A DNA stretch of 62,338 bases, taken from contig NZ_JAQWXX010000122.1 of NCBI RefSeq assembly GCF_029254265.1, positions 1 to 62,338 on the forward strand, written 5' to 3'. The position numbers and the translations under genes are program-made. Numbering within the stretch: position 1 is the stretch's first letter; every line of letters starts with the position of its first letter. Shown piece after piece: positions 53,201 to 62,224 of this stretch. Below the pieces are notes generated by a model. The model saw only the letters and a list, made by a program, of their open reading frames with translations, searched no databases and had not been told where the DNA came from. The DNA comes from Algoriphagus sp. GTDB taxonomy: Bacteria > Bacteroidota > Bacteroidia > Cytophagales > Cyclobacteriaceae.

Positions 53201-53772
53201 TTGAGAGATTAAAAGGCTGGGACGAGCAATTATTTATTTGGCTAAATAGCTTTCATGCAGATTGGCTGGATCCAATTGTATTTCAATTGACTCAGACTGT
53301 CACTTGGATTCCATTTTATGCGATTCTGATTTATCTGATTTATCGTGCTGAAAATAAAGGGATCTGGTGGGTTCTAGGTGGGGCTGCTTTGACTATACTT
53401 ATTTCTGATCAAGTTACTTCAGGGTTTATGAAGCCATTTTTCGAACGCTTGAGACCTTGTCATGACGAAAGATGGGAAGGAATCATGCATAATTATGGAA
53501 GATGTGGTGGATTATTCGGGTTTGTTTCTTCTCATGCGGCAAACACTTTTGGAATTGCCACATTTCTAAATCTTAAACTGAAGGACAAAATCCCATATTT
53601 GAAATGGCTCTACCTCTGGGCATTTCTCATTTCATACACTCGAATCTATCTCGGTGTTCATTATCCTTTTGATATCCTTCTGGGGGCAGTTATAGGAATA
53701 ATTGCCGGCTGGCTTACTTGGTTTTTAATTGTGTTTGTAAAGCGGGAAATACTAAAAACATTTTTAAAATAA
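53197..53772 (+). CDS. PAP2-family membrane phosphatase
   Basis: The 191-residue protein has about five membrane helices and the three PAP2 phosphatase motifs: KPFFERLRPC, SSHAANTFG and RIYLGVHYPFDI. It may dephosphorylate undecaprenyl pyrophosphate or phosphatidate at the periplasmic face. Translational overlap with hemF shows co-transcription, but no shared pathway is evident. Confidence 0.93.
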   Translation: MIERLKGWDEQLFIWLNSFHADWLDPIVFQLTQTVTWIPFYAILIYLIYRAENKGIWWVLGGAALTILISDQVTSGFMKPFFERLRPCHDERWEGIMHNYGRCGGLFGFVSSHAANTFGIATFLNLKLKDKIPYLKWLYLWAFLISYTRIYLGVHYPFDILLGAVIGIIAGWLTWFLIVFVKREILKTFLK

Positions 53773-53804
53773 AAGTTTGATTATTTTAAAGACCGAATTA
53801 ATAA

Positions 53805-53835
53805 GACCTGTAGTAAATGCTTCAGGTTTTTTTTT
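53805..53835 (+). terminator. hemF-PAP2 terminator
   Basis: ACCTG pairs with CAGGT (extended by an inner AG/CT) and is followed by nine T residues. Confidence 0.75.
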
Positions 53836-53864
53836 ATTCTTATCTTAGAATTTAGAATACATTC

Positions 53865-55034
53865 ATGGATATACTTTTAAATTTCAAAGAGCTAGGCTAT
53901 TTCATATCAATCATCATAGGAGTTCAAGTAAGTTTGGTCCTTTTTGTTTTTGGTATCAAAAAAGTTAGAACTAATATACTCCTGGCTTCCTCTATTTTCT
54001 TAAAGACTCATGGGATTTTTCTAGGTAGCTTGATTTCATCCGGAGCGATGGTCTATTTCCCGGGGTTGTATCGGACTGGAAACTTAGCAGGATTATTATT
54101 TGCACCTTTTCTCTATTTATATATTCGGAATGTAGTTTATCAAAACTCACTTTCATGGAAAGATTTGATTCACTTGGTTCCGTTTCTGATATTTTTTGTT
54201 GATTTCTTACCAATTTACTTTTTAAGTTCTTCGGAAAAACTCGCACTAATCCTAAGTGAAATCGAAAATCCTGCGGAGTTCACCAACTTCAATCAATCAC
54301 GATTTTTTCCTTCAAACTTTTATGGAATTTTCAGGACAGTTTTAATTGCCTTTTATTGGACACTTTCGATTAGAATCATCTATAAAAACAGAAAACGATT
54401 TTTAAAAACGAAAAAACAGTTTGGTACAACTTGGCTTAAATGGATCTCACTCTACCTTTTCCTTTTACTCTTTTCATTCCTCCCTTATTTTATAATTGGA
54501 CTGAATGGTGACCCAATGCTTGCTTTCGATTTAATTCATTTTTCCGTTGCACTAGTAACTATTTTTGCCGGAATAGCTTTGCTTTTCTTTCCAAAAATTC
54601 TTTATGGATTAGACGAGTTTGAATTCATCAAAAACGAGCAAAATGAGGTAGATGAAAACTTAGATAAACATGTAATGAGCTTAGAAAAAGTCAAAGAGCT
54701 TGAGGTAAAAGTTCACAAATCTTTAATAGATGAAAAGGTCTTTCTAATCAAAGGATATTCCTTAGCTGATCTTGCAAGAGACACTGAAATACCAAGCTAC
54801 CTTCTAACTATCTACATTAACAAATACCTAAACTGCTCCTTTTCAGATTTGATCAATAAAGAGCGAGTGAATGAAAGTATTCGGATGATTGAAAATGGGC
54901 ATTTGGAGCAAAAAACTTTTGAGGGAATCGCTGATCTATGCGGATTCAACAATAGAAATTCATTCATTAATTCCTTTAAGAAATATAAAGGAATGACGCC
55001 CTCACAATACAAAAACCAGTTGAATATAGCTTAG
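53865..55034 (+). CDS. 7TM-AraC type transcriptional regulator
   Basis: The 389-residue protein has about seven membrane helices in the first 245 residues and a cytoplasmic AraC DNA-binding domain at the C-terminus (SLADLARDTEIPSYLLTIYI and FEGIADLCGFNNRNSFINSF, then KKYKGMTPSQYKNQ). Membrane-bound AraC proteins of this shape are common in Bacteroidota. It is probably a one-component sensor for a membrane or periplasmic signal. It precedes the sulfatase gene by 126 bp in the same direction and could regulate it. Confidence 0.93.
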   Translation: MDILLNFKELGYFISIIIGVQVSLVLFVFGIKKVRTNILLASSIFLKTHGIFLGSLISSGAMVYFPGLYRTGNLAGLLFAPFLYLYIRNVVYQNSLSWKDLIHLVPFLIFFVDFLPIYFLSSSEKLALILSEIENPAEFTNFNQSRFFPSNFYGIFRTVLIAFYWTLSIRIIYKNRKRFLKTKKQFGTTWLKWISLYLFLLLFSFLPYFIIGLNGDPMLAFDLIHFSVALVTIFAGIALLFFPKILYGLDEFEFIKNEQNEVDENLDKHVMSLEKVKELEVKVHKSLIDEKVFLIKGYSLADLARDTEIPSYLLTIYINKYLNCSFSDLINKERVNESIRMIENGHLEQKTFEGIADLCGFNNRNSFINSFKKYKGMTPSQYKNQLNIA

Positions 55035-55160
55035 CATTTGTCCCAAATGTGTCAATTCATCGATTGTTAGCAAGCTAAAACAGCTCTATTTGGCTTTTTG
55101 AGTGACTTTTTTTATTTTTAGTTTGCAACATTCAATTTCAATCTTAATTCTATTCATTTT

Positions 55161-56723
55161 ATGAAGAAATTATTTTTAATGCTTTTAGGAGCATATCTAA
55201 GTGTAGCAAGCTACGCTCAGGAGAAAAAACCAAATATTCTTGTCATTTGGGGCGATGATATAGGAACATGGAACATTAGCCACAATAACCGTGGAATGAT
55301 GGGTTATCGTACCCCGAATATCGACAGAATTGCGAGAGAGGGAGTAGCATTCACTGACTATTACGCACAGCAATCTTGTACGGCAGGCCGTGCGGCATTT
55401 ATTGGAGGAAACGTACCTGTAAGAACTGGTATGACCAAAGTAGGTATGCCTGGAGCCAAAGAAGGTTGGCAGACTACAGATATCACAATGGCTACGGTGT
55501 TAAAAAACATGGGTTATGCAACTGGTCAATTTGGTAAAAACCACCAAGGTGACCGAGACGAGCACTTGCCTACTAATCATGGTTTCGACGAGTTTTTTGG
55601 AAATCTCTATCACTTAAATGCTGAAGAAGAGCCTGAAAACGAAGATTATCCTACGGATTTGATCCTTGCGAATGGCAAAAAATTCCAAGATGTCTACGGA
55701 CCTCGAGGTGTGATCCACTCCTGGGCAGATGGAAAAGGCGGGCAGAAAATTGAAGATACTGGTGCCTTAACAAAGAAAAGGATGGAAACTATCGATGATG
55801 AGTCGGTAGCAGCCGCAAAAGAATTTATCAAAAAGCAGGTAGCGGCCGGAAAGCCTTTCTTCACTTGGTGGAATGGTACTCGAATGCACTTCAGAACACA
55901 CGTGAAAGAAGAGCATCGTGGTATCAGCGGTCAAGATGAGTATGGTGACGGAATGGTGGAGCATGACATGCACGTAGGAGAACTTCTTGCACTTTTGGAT
56001 GAACTAGGGATTGCTGATAATACAGTTGTAATGTATTCTACCGATAACGGTCCACACTATAATACTTGGCCTGATGCTGGAACTACTCCTTTCCATGGCG
56101 AGAAGAACAGTAGCTGGGAAGGTGCTTACCGTGTTCCGGCTTTCATAAAATGGCCTGGAAAATTCCCGGCGGGAACTACCCTAAACGGCATCGTATCGCA
56201 TGAAGATTGGTTGCCAACGTTTGCAGCCATCGCTGGTGATGCTGATGTGAAAAGCAAAATCATGAAAGGTGTTTCCATGGGAGGCAGAACCTACAAAAAC
56301 TACATTGATGGAGTCAATCAACTGGATTACTTAACTGGAAAAGTCGATGAATCCCCTCGGAAAGGATTTGTATATGTGGATGATGCTGGATCAGTAGCCG
56401 CATTGCGATATCTTGATTGGAAAGCAATGTTCTTAGAGAATAGAGCTAGCCAACTTCAAATCTGGTTAGAGCCATTTGTAGAACTTAGAGCGCCTTACTT
56501 GATGAATCTACGAAGAGATCCTTTTGAGAAAGCACTTCATGGCTCAAACACTTATTACGATTGGTATATAGATAGAGCTTATATCCTGACGTCCATCCAA
56601 GGATACGCATTCAATTTCCTTTCTACTTTCCAAGAATATCCACCTAGTCAGACTGCTGGTGACTGGAGCTTAGGGAAGGTCCAGAAACAAATCGAAAATA
56701 TGTCCACTGGCCATAATAAATAA
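55161..56723 (+). CDS. Sulfatase (arylsulfatase-like), secreted
   Basis: The 520-residue protein has a signal peptide (MKKLFLMLLGAYLSVASYA) and the sulfatase domain: NILVIWGDDIG (metal-binding Asp pair), TPNIDRIAREGVAF and the formylglycine motif CTAGR near residue 73. GKNHQGD, MYSTDNGPHYNTWPD and HGEKNSSWEGAYRVP follow in the usual order. The cysteine would be converted to formylglycine; no maturase is in the window. The C-terminal half lacks obvious substrate clues. It acts in the periplasm. The next gene encodes a HAD phosphatase lipoprotein beyond a terminator. Confidence 0.95.
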   Translation: MKKLFLMLLGAYLSVASYAQEKKPNILVIWGDDIGTWNISHNNRGMMGYRTPNIDRIAREGVAFTDYYAQQSCTAGRAAFIGGNVPVRTGMTKVGMPGAKEGWQTTDITMATVLKNMGYATGQFGKNHQGDRDEHLPTNHGFDEFFGNLYHLNAEEEPENEDYPTDLILANGKKFQDVYGPRGVIHSWADGKGGQKIEDTGALTKKRMETIDDESVAAAKEFIKKQVAAGKPFFTWWNGTRMHFRTHVKEEHRGISGQDEYGDGMVEHDMHVGELLALLDELGIADNTVVMYSTDNGPHYNTWPDAGTTPFHGEKNSSWEGAYRVPAFIKWPGKFPAGTTLNGIVSHEDWLPTFAAIAGDADVKSKIMKGVSMGGRTYKNYIDGVNQLDYLTGKVDESPRKGFVYVDDAGSVAALRYLDWKAMFLENRASQLQIWLEPFVELRAPYLMNLRRDPFEKALHGSNTYYDWYIDRAYILTSIQGYAFNFLSTFQEYPPSQTAGDWSLGKVQKQIENMSTGHNK

Positions 56724-56728
56724 TCATA

Positions 56729-56756
56729 AAGCCGGTTCAAATGAACCGGCTTTTTT
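56729..56756 (+). terminator. Sulfatase terminator
   Basis: AAGCCGGTTC pairs with GAACCGGCTT around a 4-base loop and is followed by TTTT, six bases after the sulfatase stop. Confidence 0.92.
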
Positions 56757-56776
56757 CCTTTTATTTTCGCTGAACA

Positions 56777-57802
56777 ATGAAAACTAGAACAATTCTCTTA
56801 GCCCTATTTAGCGTCTTGACACTAAATGCTTGCCAGTCTCCAAAGCCTTCAGATGTAGACTCAAGCACTGCTGAGCCTGTCCTATCGGATCCTCTGCCCT
56901 CTTGGAATGAGGGAGCTGCTAAAAGTTCAATCTTAGATTTTGTCGCGGCGACTACTACAGTAGGAAGTCCTGACTTTGTAGCCCCTGCTGATCGAATTGC
57001 AACCTTTGATAATGACGGCTGCCTTTGGTCCGAACAGCCTTTTTATTTCCAGCTTCAGTTTAGTCTAGACCGTGTGAAAGAAATGGCTAATCAACATCCA
57101 GAATGGAATTCTGACCCCTTATTTTCAGCAGCCATAGCGGGAGATGTAAAAAAGGTTCTTTCTTTTGGAGAGCATGGATTATTAAAACTGATTATGGCAT
57201 CTCATTCTGGAATGACTGCAGAAGAGTTTGATGCGGATGTCATTGAATGGATCAATACAGCAAGGCATCCTAAAACCAATCTCTTATATAAGGAAATGGT
57301 ATACCAACCCATGCTCGAGGTATTTGACTATTTAAGGGCAAATGGCTTTAAGACATTTATTGTTTCAGGAGGTGGAATTGATTTTATGAGACCTTGGAGT
57401 CAGGAAGTTTATGGAATTCCATCTGAACAGGTAATTGGTAGTTCGATTAAATCAAAATTTGAATTAATAGATGGAAAAGGGACGATTATCAAGCTCCCAG
57501 AACTAAACTTCATCGATGACAAAGAAGGTAAACCTGTTGGAATTCATCAGCATATAGGCAAGCCTCCGATAGCCGCTTTCGGGAACTCCGATGGAGATTT
57601 ACAAATGCTCCAATATTCAGCAGGAACTGAAGGCAAATCATTACAAGTCTATGTGCATCACACAGATGCGGATAGAGAATGGGCCTATGATCGAGGTTCT
57701 CCAATTGGAGGATTTGATAAAGGATGGGACTATGCTACTGAAAATGGTTGGACCATTGTAGATATGAAAAATGATTGGAAAAAGATATATCCAAAAGACT
57801 AG
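56777..57802 (+). CDS. HAD-superfamily phosphatase lipoprotein
   Basis: The 341-residue protein has a lipoprotein signal with lipobox LNAC (Cys near residue 19). HAD motif I is in ATFDNDGCLWSEQPFYF near 83, motif II in FIVSGGGIDF, and motif IV in AFGNSDGDLQML. The final part (HHTDADREWAYDRG) fits periplasmic phosphoserine-phosphatase-like HADs. Substrate unknown. It follows the sulfatase gene but has its own transcription unit. Confidence 0.9.
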   Translation: MKTRTILLALFSVLTLNACQSPKPSDVDSSTAEPVLSDPLPSWNEGAAKSSILDFVAATTTVGSPDFVAPADRIATFDNDGCLWSEQPFYFQLQFSLDRVKEMANQHPEWNSDPLFSAAIAGDVKKVLSFGEHGLLKLIMASHSGMTAEEFDADVIEWINTARHPKTNLLYKEMVYQPMLEVFDYLRANGFKTFIVSGGGIDFMRPWSQEVYGIPSEQVIGSSIKSKFELIDGKGTIIKLPELNFIDDKEGKPVGIHQHIGKPPIAAFGNSDGDLQMLQYSAGTEGKSLQVYVHHTDADREWAYDRGSPIGGFDKGWDYATENGWTIVDMKNDWKKIYPKD

Positions 57803-57897
57803 ATTTTAGTGAACATTGAATTAACCGATCCTATCTACCCGGAAATTTTGATTATAAATAAAACAGTTCCTATCTATCACTTGAAAAAGAAACAATT

Positions 57898-58554
57898 ATG
57901 AAAAAAGGCTTACTCATTCTCTTTTTATTGGCTTTCTCTAACCTAGCAATGAGCCAAGAGCTTAGATTAAACACCTATGGCGGTTACGTATTTGATGACC
58001 GTGTTGATTCCTACTTCTCAAATTCATCCTACTATGATGGGGTAATCAAAGGAGGCTTCCAATGGGGAGCTGGATTAGAATATCATATACCAGGAAAAGG
58101 CGCTATTGAGATTCAATACCTTCGTCAAGATACAAATGCTCCTACGATCTATCAAGATGGCGGTATTTTCAATGGATCAATTCAAAGTACAGACTTTGAT
58201 CTAGCTTTAAATTGGATCATGCTCAATGGAACACGCTATTTCCCAGTAAATGAAACCATTGAACCATTCTTCGGAGCAGGTATTGGAATGGGAATTTTTT
58301 CTTTACAAAATCCAGATAATAACAGAAGCTCTAATGCAACAAAACTTGCTTGGAGTATGCGAGGAGGCACTAATATTTGGCTAGCTGAAAATGTGGCTTT
58401 TCGGGTTCAAGCTTCTCTAATGTCTGCGGTTCAATCTGTTGGAGGGGGGTTTTACTTTGGAACCGGAGGAGCAGGTGCTGGTTTAAGTTCATACTCCTCT
58501 ATGTATCAGTTTGGGTTTGAAGGTGGACTAGTATTTAGGATTCCTCAAAAGTAA
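57898..58554 (+). CDS. Outer-membrane beta-barrel protein
   Basis: The 218-residue protein has a signal peptide (LLILFLLAFSNLAMS) and a body of alternating hydrophobic strands (AIEIQYLRQD, EPFFGAGIGMGIF, YQFGFEGGLVFRI) ending in aromatic/hydrophobic C-terminal residues typical of OmpA/OmpW-like small porin barrels. No specific function can be assigned. Single gene with its own terminator. Confidence 0.88.
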   Translation: MKKGLLILFLLAFSNLAMSQELRLNTYGGYVFDDRVDSYFSNSSYYDGVIKGGFQWGAGLEYHIPGKGAIEIQYLRQDTNAPTIYQDGGIFNGSIQSTDFDLALNWIMLNGTRYFPVNETIEPFFGAGIGMGIFSLQNPDNNRSSNATKLAWSMRGGTNIWLAENVAFRVQASLMSAVQSVGGGFYFGTGGAGAGLSSYSSMYQFGFEGGLVFRIPQK

Positions 58555-58578
58555 CTAAACAGAAAACATTAACTGACG

Positions 58579-58611
58579 AAGGGGAAAAGTCTAATATCTT
58601 TTCCCCTTTTT
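58579..58611 (+). terminator. Terminator of the beta-barrel gene
   Basis: AAGGGGAAAAG pairs with CTTTTCCCCTT and runs into T residues, 24 bases after the stop. Confidence 0.9.
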
Positions 58612-58882
58612 AATTCTTTGAACTTCAAGAAATTTGTTTTCAATTTATTCCCTTGATGGATTTGATAATTTCTAAAAAAAATTGAATTAGCTTGAAGTTT
58701 GAATTCTAAAACACAGTTTTAGCTATACTGGAAAAAACGACAAACAGCTTTAAGCTAGGATTGGCCCTTTTCATACCCTAGAAAAAACATAAATTCAGAA
58801 CTTAATGAATCAAAATTTCAATCCAAAAAGCCAAACAACTGGAATGAAAAAGAACCTAAATTCAAATTATCACATCCTCTGA

Positions 58883-60079
58883 ATGAAAAGCTACCTATTA
58901 CTAGTAAGCCTGTTTCTGGCTGGAAACACAGCCTTCTCCCAAGATTCAATCAGCTATCAACCCAACAAGTTTAATCAGTTTAAAGAAGTACCACTTCCAG
59001 CGATTGGCTCCAACCCAGCCAATGGTTGGCTTTTCGGAATTGCACCATCAGCCACCTGGCGAATGGGTGATCCAAGTACCACACACCTTTCTAATTTGGT
59101 TGGCAATTTTCTTTATACCACCAAAAAACAATGGATTTTCAGCTCAAGAAGTACTATTTTCTTGAATGAAGACGATTGGATTTTAGTTGGCGACTGGAGG
59201 TATTTCATTACTTCTCAACCTACTTATGGCTTAGGAAGCCGCGCACCAAATGAGTTTGCTGAAAACCCTCTGCAACAAGGAGTTTATTGGGGCGAACAAC
59301 AGATGGATTTTAGTTGGATCAGATTTTATGAGACAGTTTTAAAGCGTGTTGGAGATTCTAAATTTTATCTAGGTGTAGGCTATCACTTAGATGTTTACTC
59401 TAAAATAGAGAGCTTCATCGATACAGAATTGCCCTCGGAATTAAATTTTTCGCATGATTATTATAATCAGCAATTGGGATTTAATACCGATAAATACACG
59501 ATTTCGGGTTTAACTTTCAATGCGATCATGGAAAACCGTGATGTAGCTGTTTCGCCCTATGAAAAGAATTTTGCCTTGGTTTCTTACAAGGTTAATCCAT
59601 CCTTCCTGGGTTCAGAACAATCTTCTTCTACCCTATTACTTGACTACCGACATTATTTCAATCTGAGTGAAAAGCGAAAAAGGCATTTGATCGCACTTTG
59701 GGGGTTTGGGAATTTCTTAGTCTCAGGAAATATGCCTTACATGGGACTTCCATCAATTGGATACGACATGTTTGGGCGAGGTGGAAGAGGTTATGCACAG
59801 GGAAGATTCCGAGGGGAAAGCATGGCCTATTCAGAGGCTGAGTATAGATTTCCTCTTCAAAAAAACAAAGAGACATTTGGAGGAACTGTATTCTTGAATG
59901 CAGCAAGTTTCAGCAGTCGAACAACCAATGAAAAGCTCTTCACCAATTTGAATCCTGGGTATGGATTGGGCATACGATTCATGATCAATAAGGAGAATCG
60001 AACCACAATCACGGCTGATTATGGCTTTGGCCAAAAAGGAAATTCAGGTTTTTACCTGAATATCAATGAGACATTCTAG
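58883..60079 (+). CDS. D15/BamA-type outer-membrane barrel without POTRA
   Basis: The 398-residue protein has a signal peptide (YLLLVSLFLAGNTAFS) and then a beta-barrel resembling the C-terminal half of bacterial surface antigen (D15) proteins: GWLFGIAPSATWR, WGFGNFLVSGNMPYMGLP, GYAQGRFRGESMAYSEAEYR and the final strand. No POTRA domains are present, so a core role in protein insertion is unlikely. An in-frame 25-codon ORF at 58805-58882 ends just before the ATG and is probably chance. Confidence 0.88.
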   Translation: MKSYLLLVSLFLAGNTAFSQDSISYQPNKFNQFKEVPLPAIGSNPANGWLFGIAPSATWRMGDPSTTHLSNLVGNFLYTTKKQWIFSSRSTIFLNEDDWILVGDWRYFITSQPTYGLGSRAPNEFAENPLQQGVYWGEQQMDFSWIRFYETVLKRVGDSKFYLGVGYHLDVYSKIESFIDTELPSELNFSHDYYNQQLGFNTDKYTISGLTFNAIMENRDVAVSPYEKNFALVSYKVNPSFLGSEQSSSTLLLDYRHYFNLSEKRKRHLIALWGFGNFLVSGNMPYMGLPSIGYDMFGRGGRGYAQGRFRGESMAYSEAEYRFPLQKNKETFGGTVFLNAASFSSRTTNEKLFTNLNPGYGLGIRFMINKENRTTITADYGFGQKGNSGFYLNINETF

Positions 60080-60246
60080 GTGAGATTTAAGCCTTTTTTT
60101 AGCTCTTTTTCAATTAAATCGAGTGTTATTTTTATATCAAATTGCGACAATTCAGCAAAATCGAGCAACTCCAAGAGCCTTTAAAACCTAATCTCAAATC
60201 ATAATTTTATCTTTGGGATAGGTTTTAAGTAATTCATTCTAAATTA

Positions 60247-60272
60247 TATGTATATCCGCTTTTCTACCAGTA
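60247..60272 (+). repeat. Repeat arm 1 (TATCCGC...CCAGTA family)
   Basis: This arm shares TATGTATATCCGC and CCAGTA with the copy at 62225-62250 (20 of 26 bases by eye; with the four bases before it, 17 consecutive bases are identical, 60243-60259). It is in direct orientation to that copy. Confidence 0.65.
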
Positions 60273-60372
60273 AAGACCTTAAAGCAGTAAATAATTAGCT
60301 AAACTCTAGGTTCTAGGCCACTTCGGTCATCCGTCATCGGTCTTCCATCCAGTAAAACAAAGAAAATAAGCC

Positions 60373-60398
60373 TACTGGCATCTTTGCGGATAATCATA
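60373..60398 (-). repeat. Repeat arm 2, inverted copy
   Basis: The reverse complement matches 62225-62250 in 24 of 26 bases. It lies 15 bases upstream of the ATG at 60414, so it may also contribute to that gene's promoter. Confidence 0.7.
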
Positions 60399-60413
60399 CT
60401 AAATTATTTCGAA

Positions 60414-60887
60414 ATGAAAAAATTTATTGTCATTCTACCTCTTTTGCTATTTGCTATAGGATTAACTCCGTCAATTGCTCAAACAATTGATGATGAAATC
60501 ACACTAATTCAAGCTGCTTTTGGAAAAGACAAAAAGTTGCTTATCGATGCTTACATGGATCTTCCAGAATCTGTTTCACAGAGTTTCTGGAATGTATACC
60601 AGGAATATGAGTCTGAGCGACAAGTGATAGGAAGAGAGCGAATCAAAATTATAAATGACTATCTAGAGGGATACGATTCTATGGGTGAGGAAGAAGCGGA
60701 TCTATTAGCATCACTTTCACTCAAAAATGACTTAGTACTTAGCAAGCTTCATTCTAAATATTATAAGAAATTCAAGAAAGCTACTTCAGCCCTTGATGCT
60801 GCAAAATTTATGCAGTTGGATAGCTATATCCACAATACCATCCGAAATGCGATGCAGCAGGAATTGCCGTTTATCGGCGAATTTTAA
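60414..60887 (+). CDS. Small exported helical protein, unknown function
   Basis: I chose the ATG at 60414 (157 residues), which begins a clean signal peptide (FIVILPLLLFAIGLTPS, ending IAQ); the frame is open to a TTG at 60384. The mature part is almost wholly helical and charged (FWNVYQEYESERQVIGRERI), recalling CpxP/Spy-like or sigma-factor-sensor periplasmic proteins, but I cannot assign a family. It is the first of three closely spaced genes for envelope proteins. Confidence 0.8.
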   Translation: MKKFIVILPLLLFAIGLTPSIAQTIDDEITLIQAAFGKDKKLLIDAYMDLPESVSQSFWNVYQEYESERQVIGRERIKIINDYLEGYDSMGEEEADLLASLSLKNDLVLSKLHSKYYKKFKKATSALDAAKFMQLDSYIHNTIRNAMQQELPFIGEF

Positions 60888-60905
60888 TGAAAATCAAAAC
60901 CCACA

Positions 60906-61553
60906 ATGTTTAAAAAAATTAAAGCCACAGTGACCATAGCATGTCTTGCAATGGTATCAATTTCTTGTTTCCCAGATGGGGCCGAATACATCGATGAATT
61001 GGACATCGTCTACACCAACTATGAAGACTCTTACAATTTCAAAAGTAAAAACACTTTTGCCCTTCCAGATAAGGTGATCAAAGTAGATCAGGAAAATATT
61101 CCCGGTGAGCCAGGTTTTGAACCAGAGTATGTTTCTCCAGCTTATTCTGCGGCAATTTTAGCTTCTATCCGATCCAACATGAGAAGTTTGGGTTATACAG
61201 AAGTCACTTCAACAGCAGATCCGGATTTGATTATTCTTCCTGCAGTATTCCAAACTGATCAGCTATACTTCTATTATGATTGGTGGTATTGGAGCTGGTT
61301 CTACCCAGGTTGGGGTCCAGGATGGGGCTGGTATTATCCTGGATATTACCCGCCTCAAGTTACTCGTATCCGAACTGGTTCTGTGATCATGCAAATGACT
61401 GATCCTAAAAATCAAAATGCCTCTGACCAAATCCCAGTCGTTTGGACTGGAGTCGTTAATGGCCTTTTAGAAGGCAATGTGGATACAATTTCTGCTAGAA
61501 TCGGCACCACTATTAATCAAGCATTTGAACAATCACCTTATTTAGCCAAATAA
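60906..61553 (+). CDS. DUF4136 family lipoprotein
   Basis: The 215-residue protein has a lipoprotein signal (lipobox VSISC, Cys near 21) and a DUF4136 domain (AAILASIRSNMRSLGYTEV, PDLIILPAVFQ, VVWTGVVNGLLEG). An aromatic- and Gly-rich insert (WWYWSWFYPGWGPGWGWYYP near 125-145) sits in the middle. Function of DUF4136 is unknown; it is a periplasmic-facing lipid-anchored protein. It starts 18 bases after the previous stop and ends two bases before the next ATG. Confidence 0.92.
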   Translation: MFKKIKATVTIACLAMVSISCFPDGAEYIDELDIVYTNYEDSYNFKSKNTFALPDKVIKVDQENIPGEPGFEPEYVSPAYSAAILASIRSNMRSLGYTEVTSTADPDLIILPAVFQTDQLYFYYDWWYWSWFYPGWGPGWGWYYPGYYPPQVTRIRTGSVIMQMTDPKNQNASDQIPVVWTGVVNGLLEGNVDTISARIGTTINQAFEQSPYLAK

Positions 61554-61555
61554 TC

Positions 61556-62149
61556 ATGAAAAAGTCAATCCTATTACTTGCTCTTTTGGTGATGATTATT
61601 GCTGAAAAAGCTAATGCACAAAAGTCTTTGTTCTCTTTCAATTATGCTGTAAGTATCCCCACTGGAAATACCTCTGATTTTATTGATCAGGCTTCTGGAA
61701 GAGGATTCACCGCAGAATTCCAAGTATTCACTAAACGAAATATTACAATTGGTGGAGAAATTGGTCATTTTACGCTTTACAAGCGAGAGCTAAATAAAGT
61801 CTATACCGAAGGAACAGCCTCTTTATCGGGAGTTCAATACCGCTATCAGCAAAGTTATCCAATCTTAGCGACTGGAACTTATTTTGCAACCACCGAAGGG
61901 GCTGTCAAACCATATGGTAGTTTGGGATTAGGAACAATCGCACACAATCGAAGAATTGATATGGGTATTTTTAGCTCTGATAATACGTATTGGCAATTTG
62001 CGCTAAGACCAGAGTTGGGGCTTTTGATCGCACCATCTGAAAATTTTGGTTTCAAGATCGGTGCTAAATACTATCAATCTTTTTCTGGCGGTGGATTAGA
62101 TGGCCAATCAAACATTGGATTAAACTTTGGATTCGTATTCATTAGATAA
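61556..62149 (+). CDS. Outer-membrane beta-barrel protein
   Basis: The 197-residue protein has a signal peptide (ILLLALLVMIIAEKANA) and an eight-strand-like barrel (FSFNYAVSIPTGNTSDF, NITIGGEIGHFTLYK, VKPYGSLGLGTIAHN), ending in SNIGLNFGFVFIR with a C-terminal aromatic signature. It completes the three-gene cassette with a DUF4136 lipoprotein and a small exported helical protein. Confidence 0.87.
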   Translation: MKKSILLLALLVMIIAEKANAQKSLFSFNYAVSIPTGNTSDFIDQASGRGFTAEFQVFTKRNITIGGEIGHFTLYKRELNKVYTEGTASLSGVQYRYQQSYPILATGTYFATTEGAVKPYGSLGLGTIAHNRRIDMGIFSSDNTYWQFALRPELGLLIAPSENFGFKIGAKYYQSFSGGGLDGQSNIGLNFGFVFIR

Positions 62150-62177
62150 TTGTGTGATTGTCATTTCAAACTTAAAG

Positions 62178-62219
62178 GCCAGGTCTAGCTATCAAACTTG
62201 ATGTTCAGACCTGGCTTTA
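62178..62219 (+). terminator. Terminator of the envelope cassette
   Basis: GCCAGGTCT pairs with AGACCTGGC over a 20-base loop and is followed by TTTATATTAT. Confidence 0.75.
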
Positions 62220-62224
62220 TATTA

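Larger units (their letters stand above)
60080..60413. other. 334-bp gap carrying short repeats
   Basis: The gap holds two arms of a repeat family (60247-60272 and the inverted 60373-60398) and, between them, a GC-richer stretch with short internal repeats (CGGTCATCCGTCATCGGTC near 60324). No gene is seen. Confidence 0.6.

Noticed and set aside
58805..58882. 25-codon ORF directly before the D15-like barrel gene
   Set aside because: It is in the same frame, separated by one stop, with no family or coupling evidence; probably chance in an AT-rich gap.
60373..60390. Possible sigma-54 promoter (CTGGCATCTTTGC)
   Set aside because: The GG and GC dinucleotides are seven bases apart instead of ten; the sequence is part of a repeat arm.
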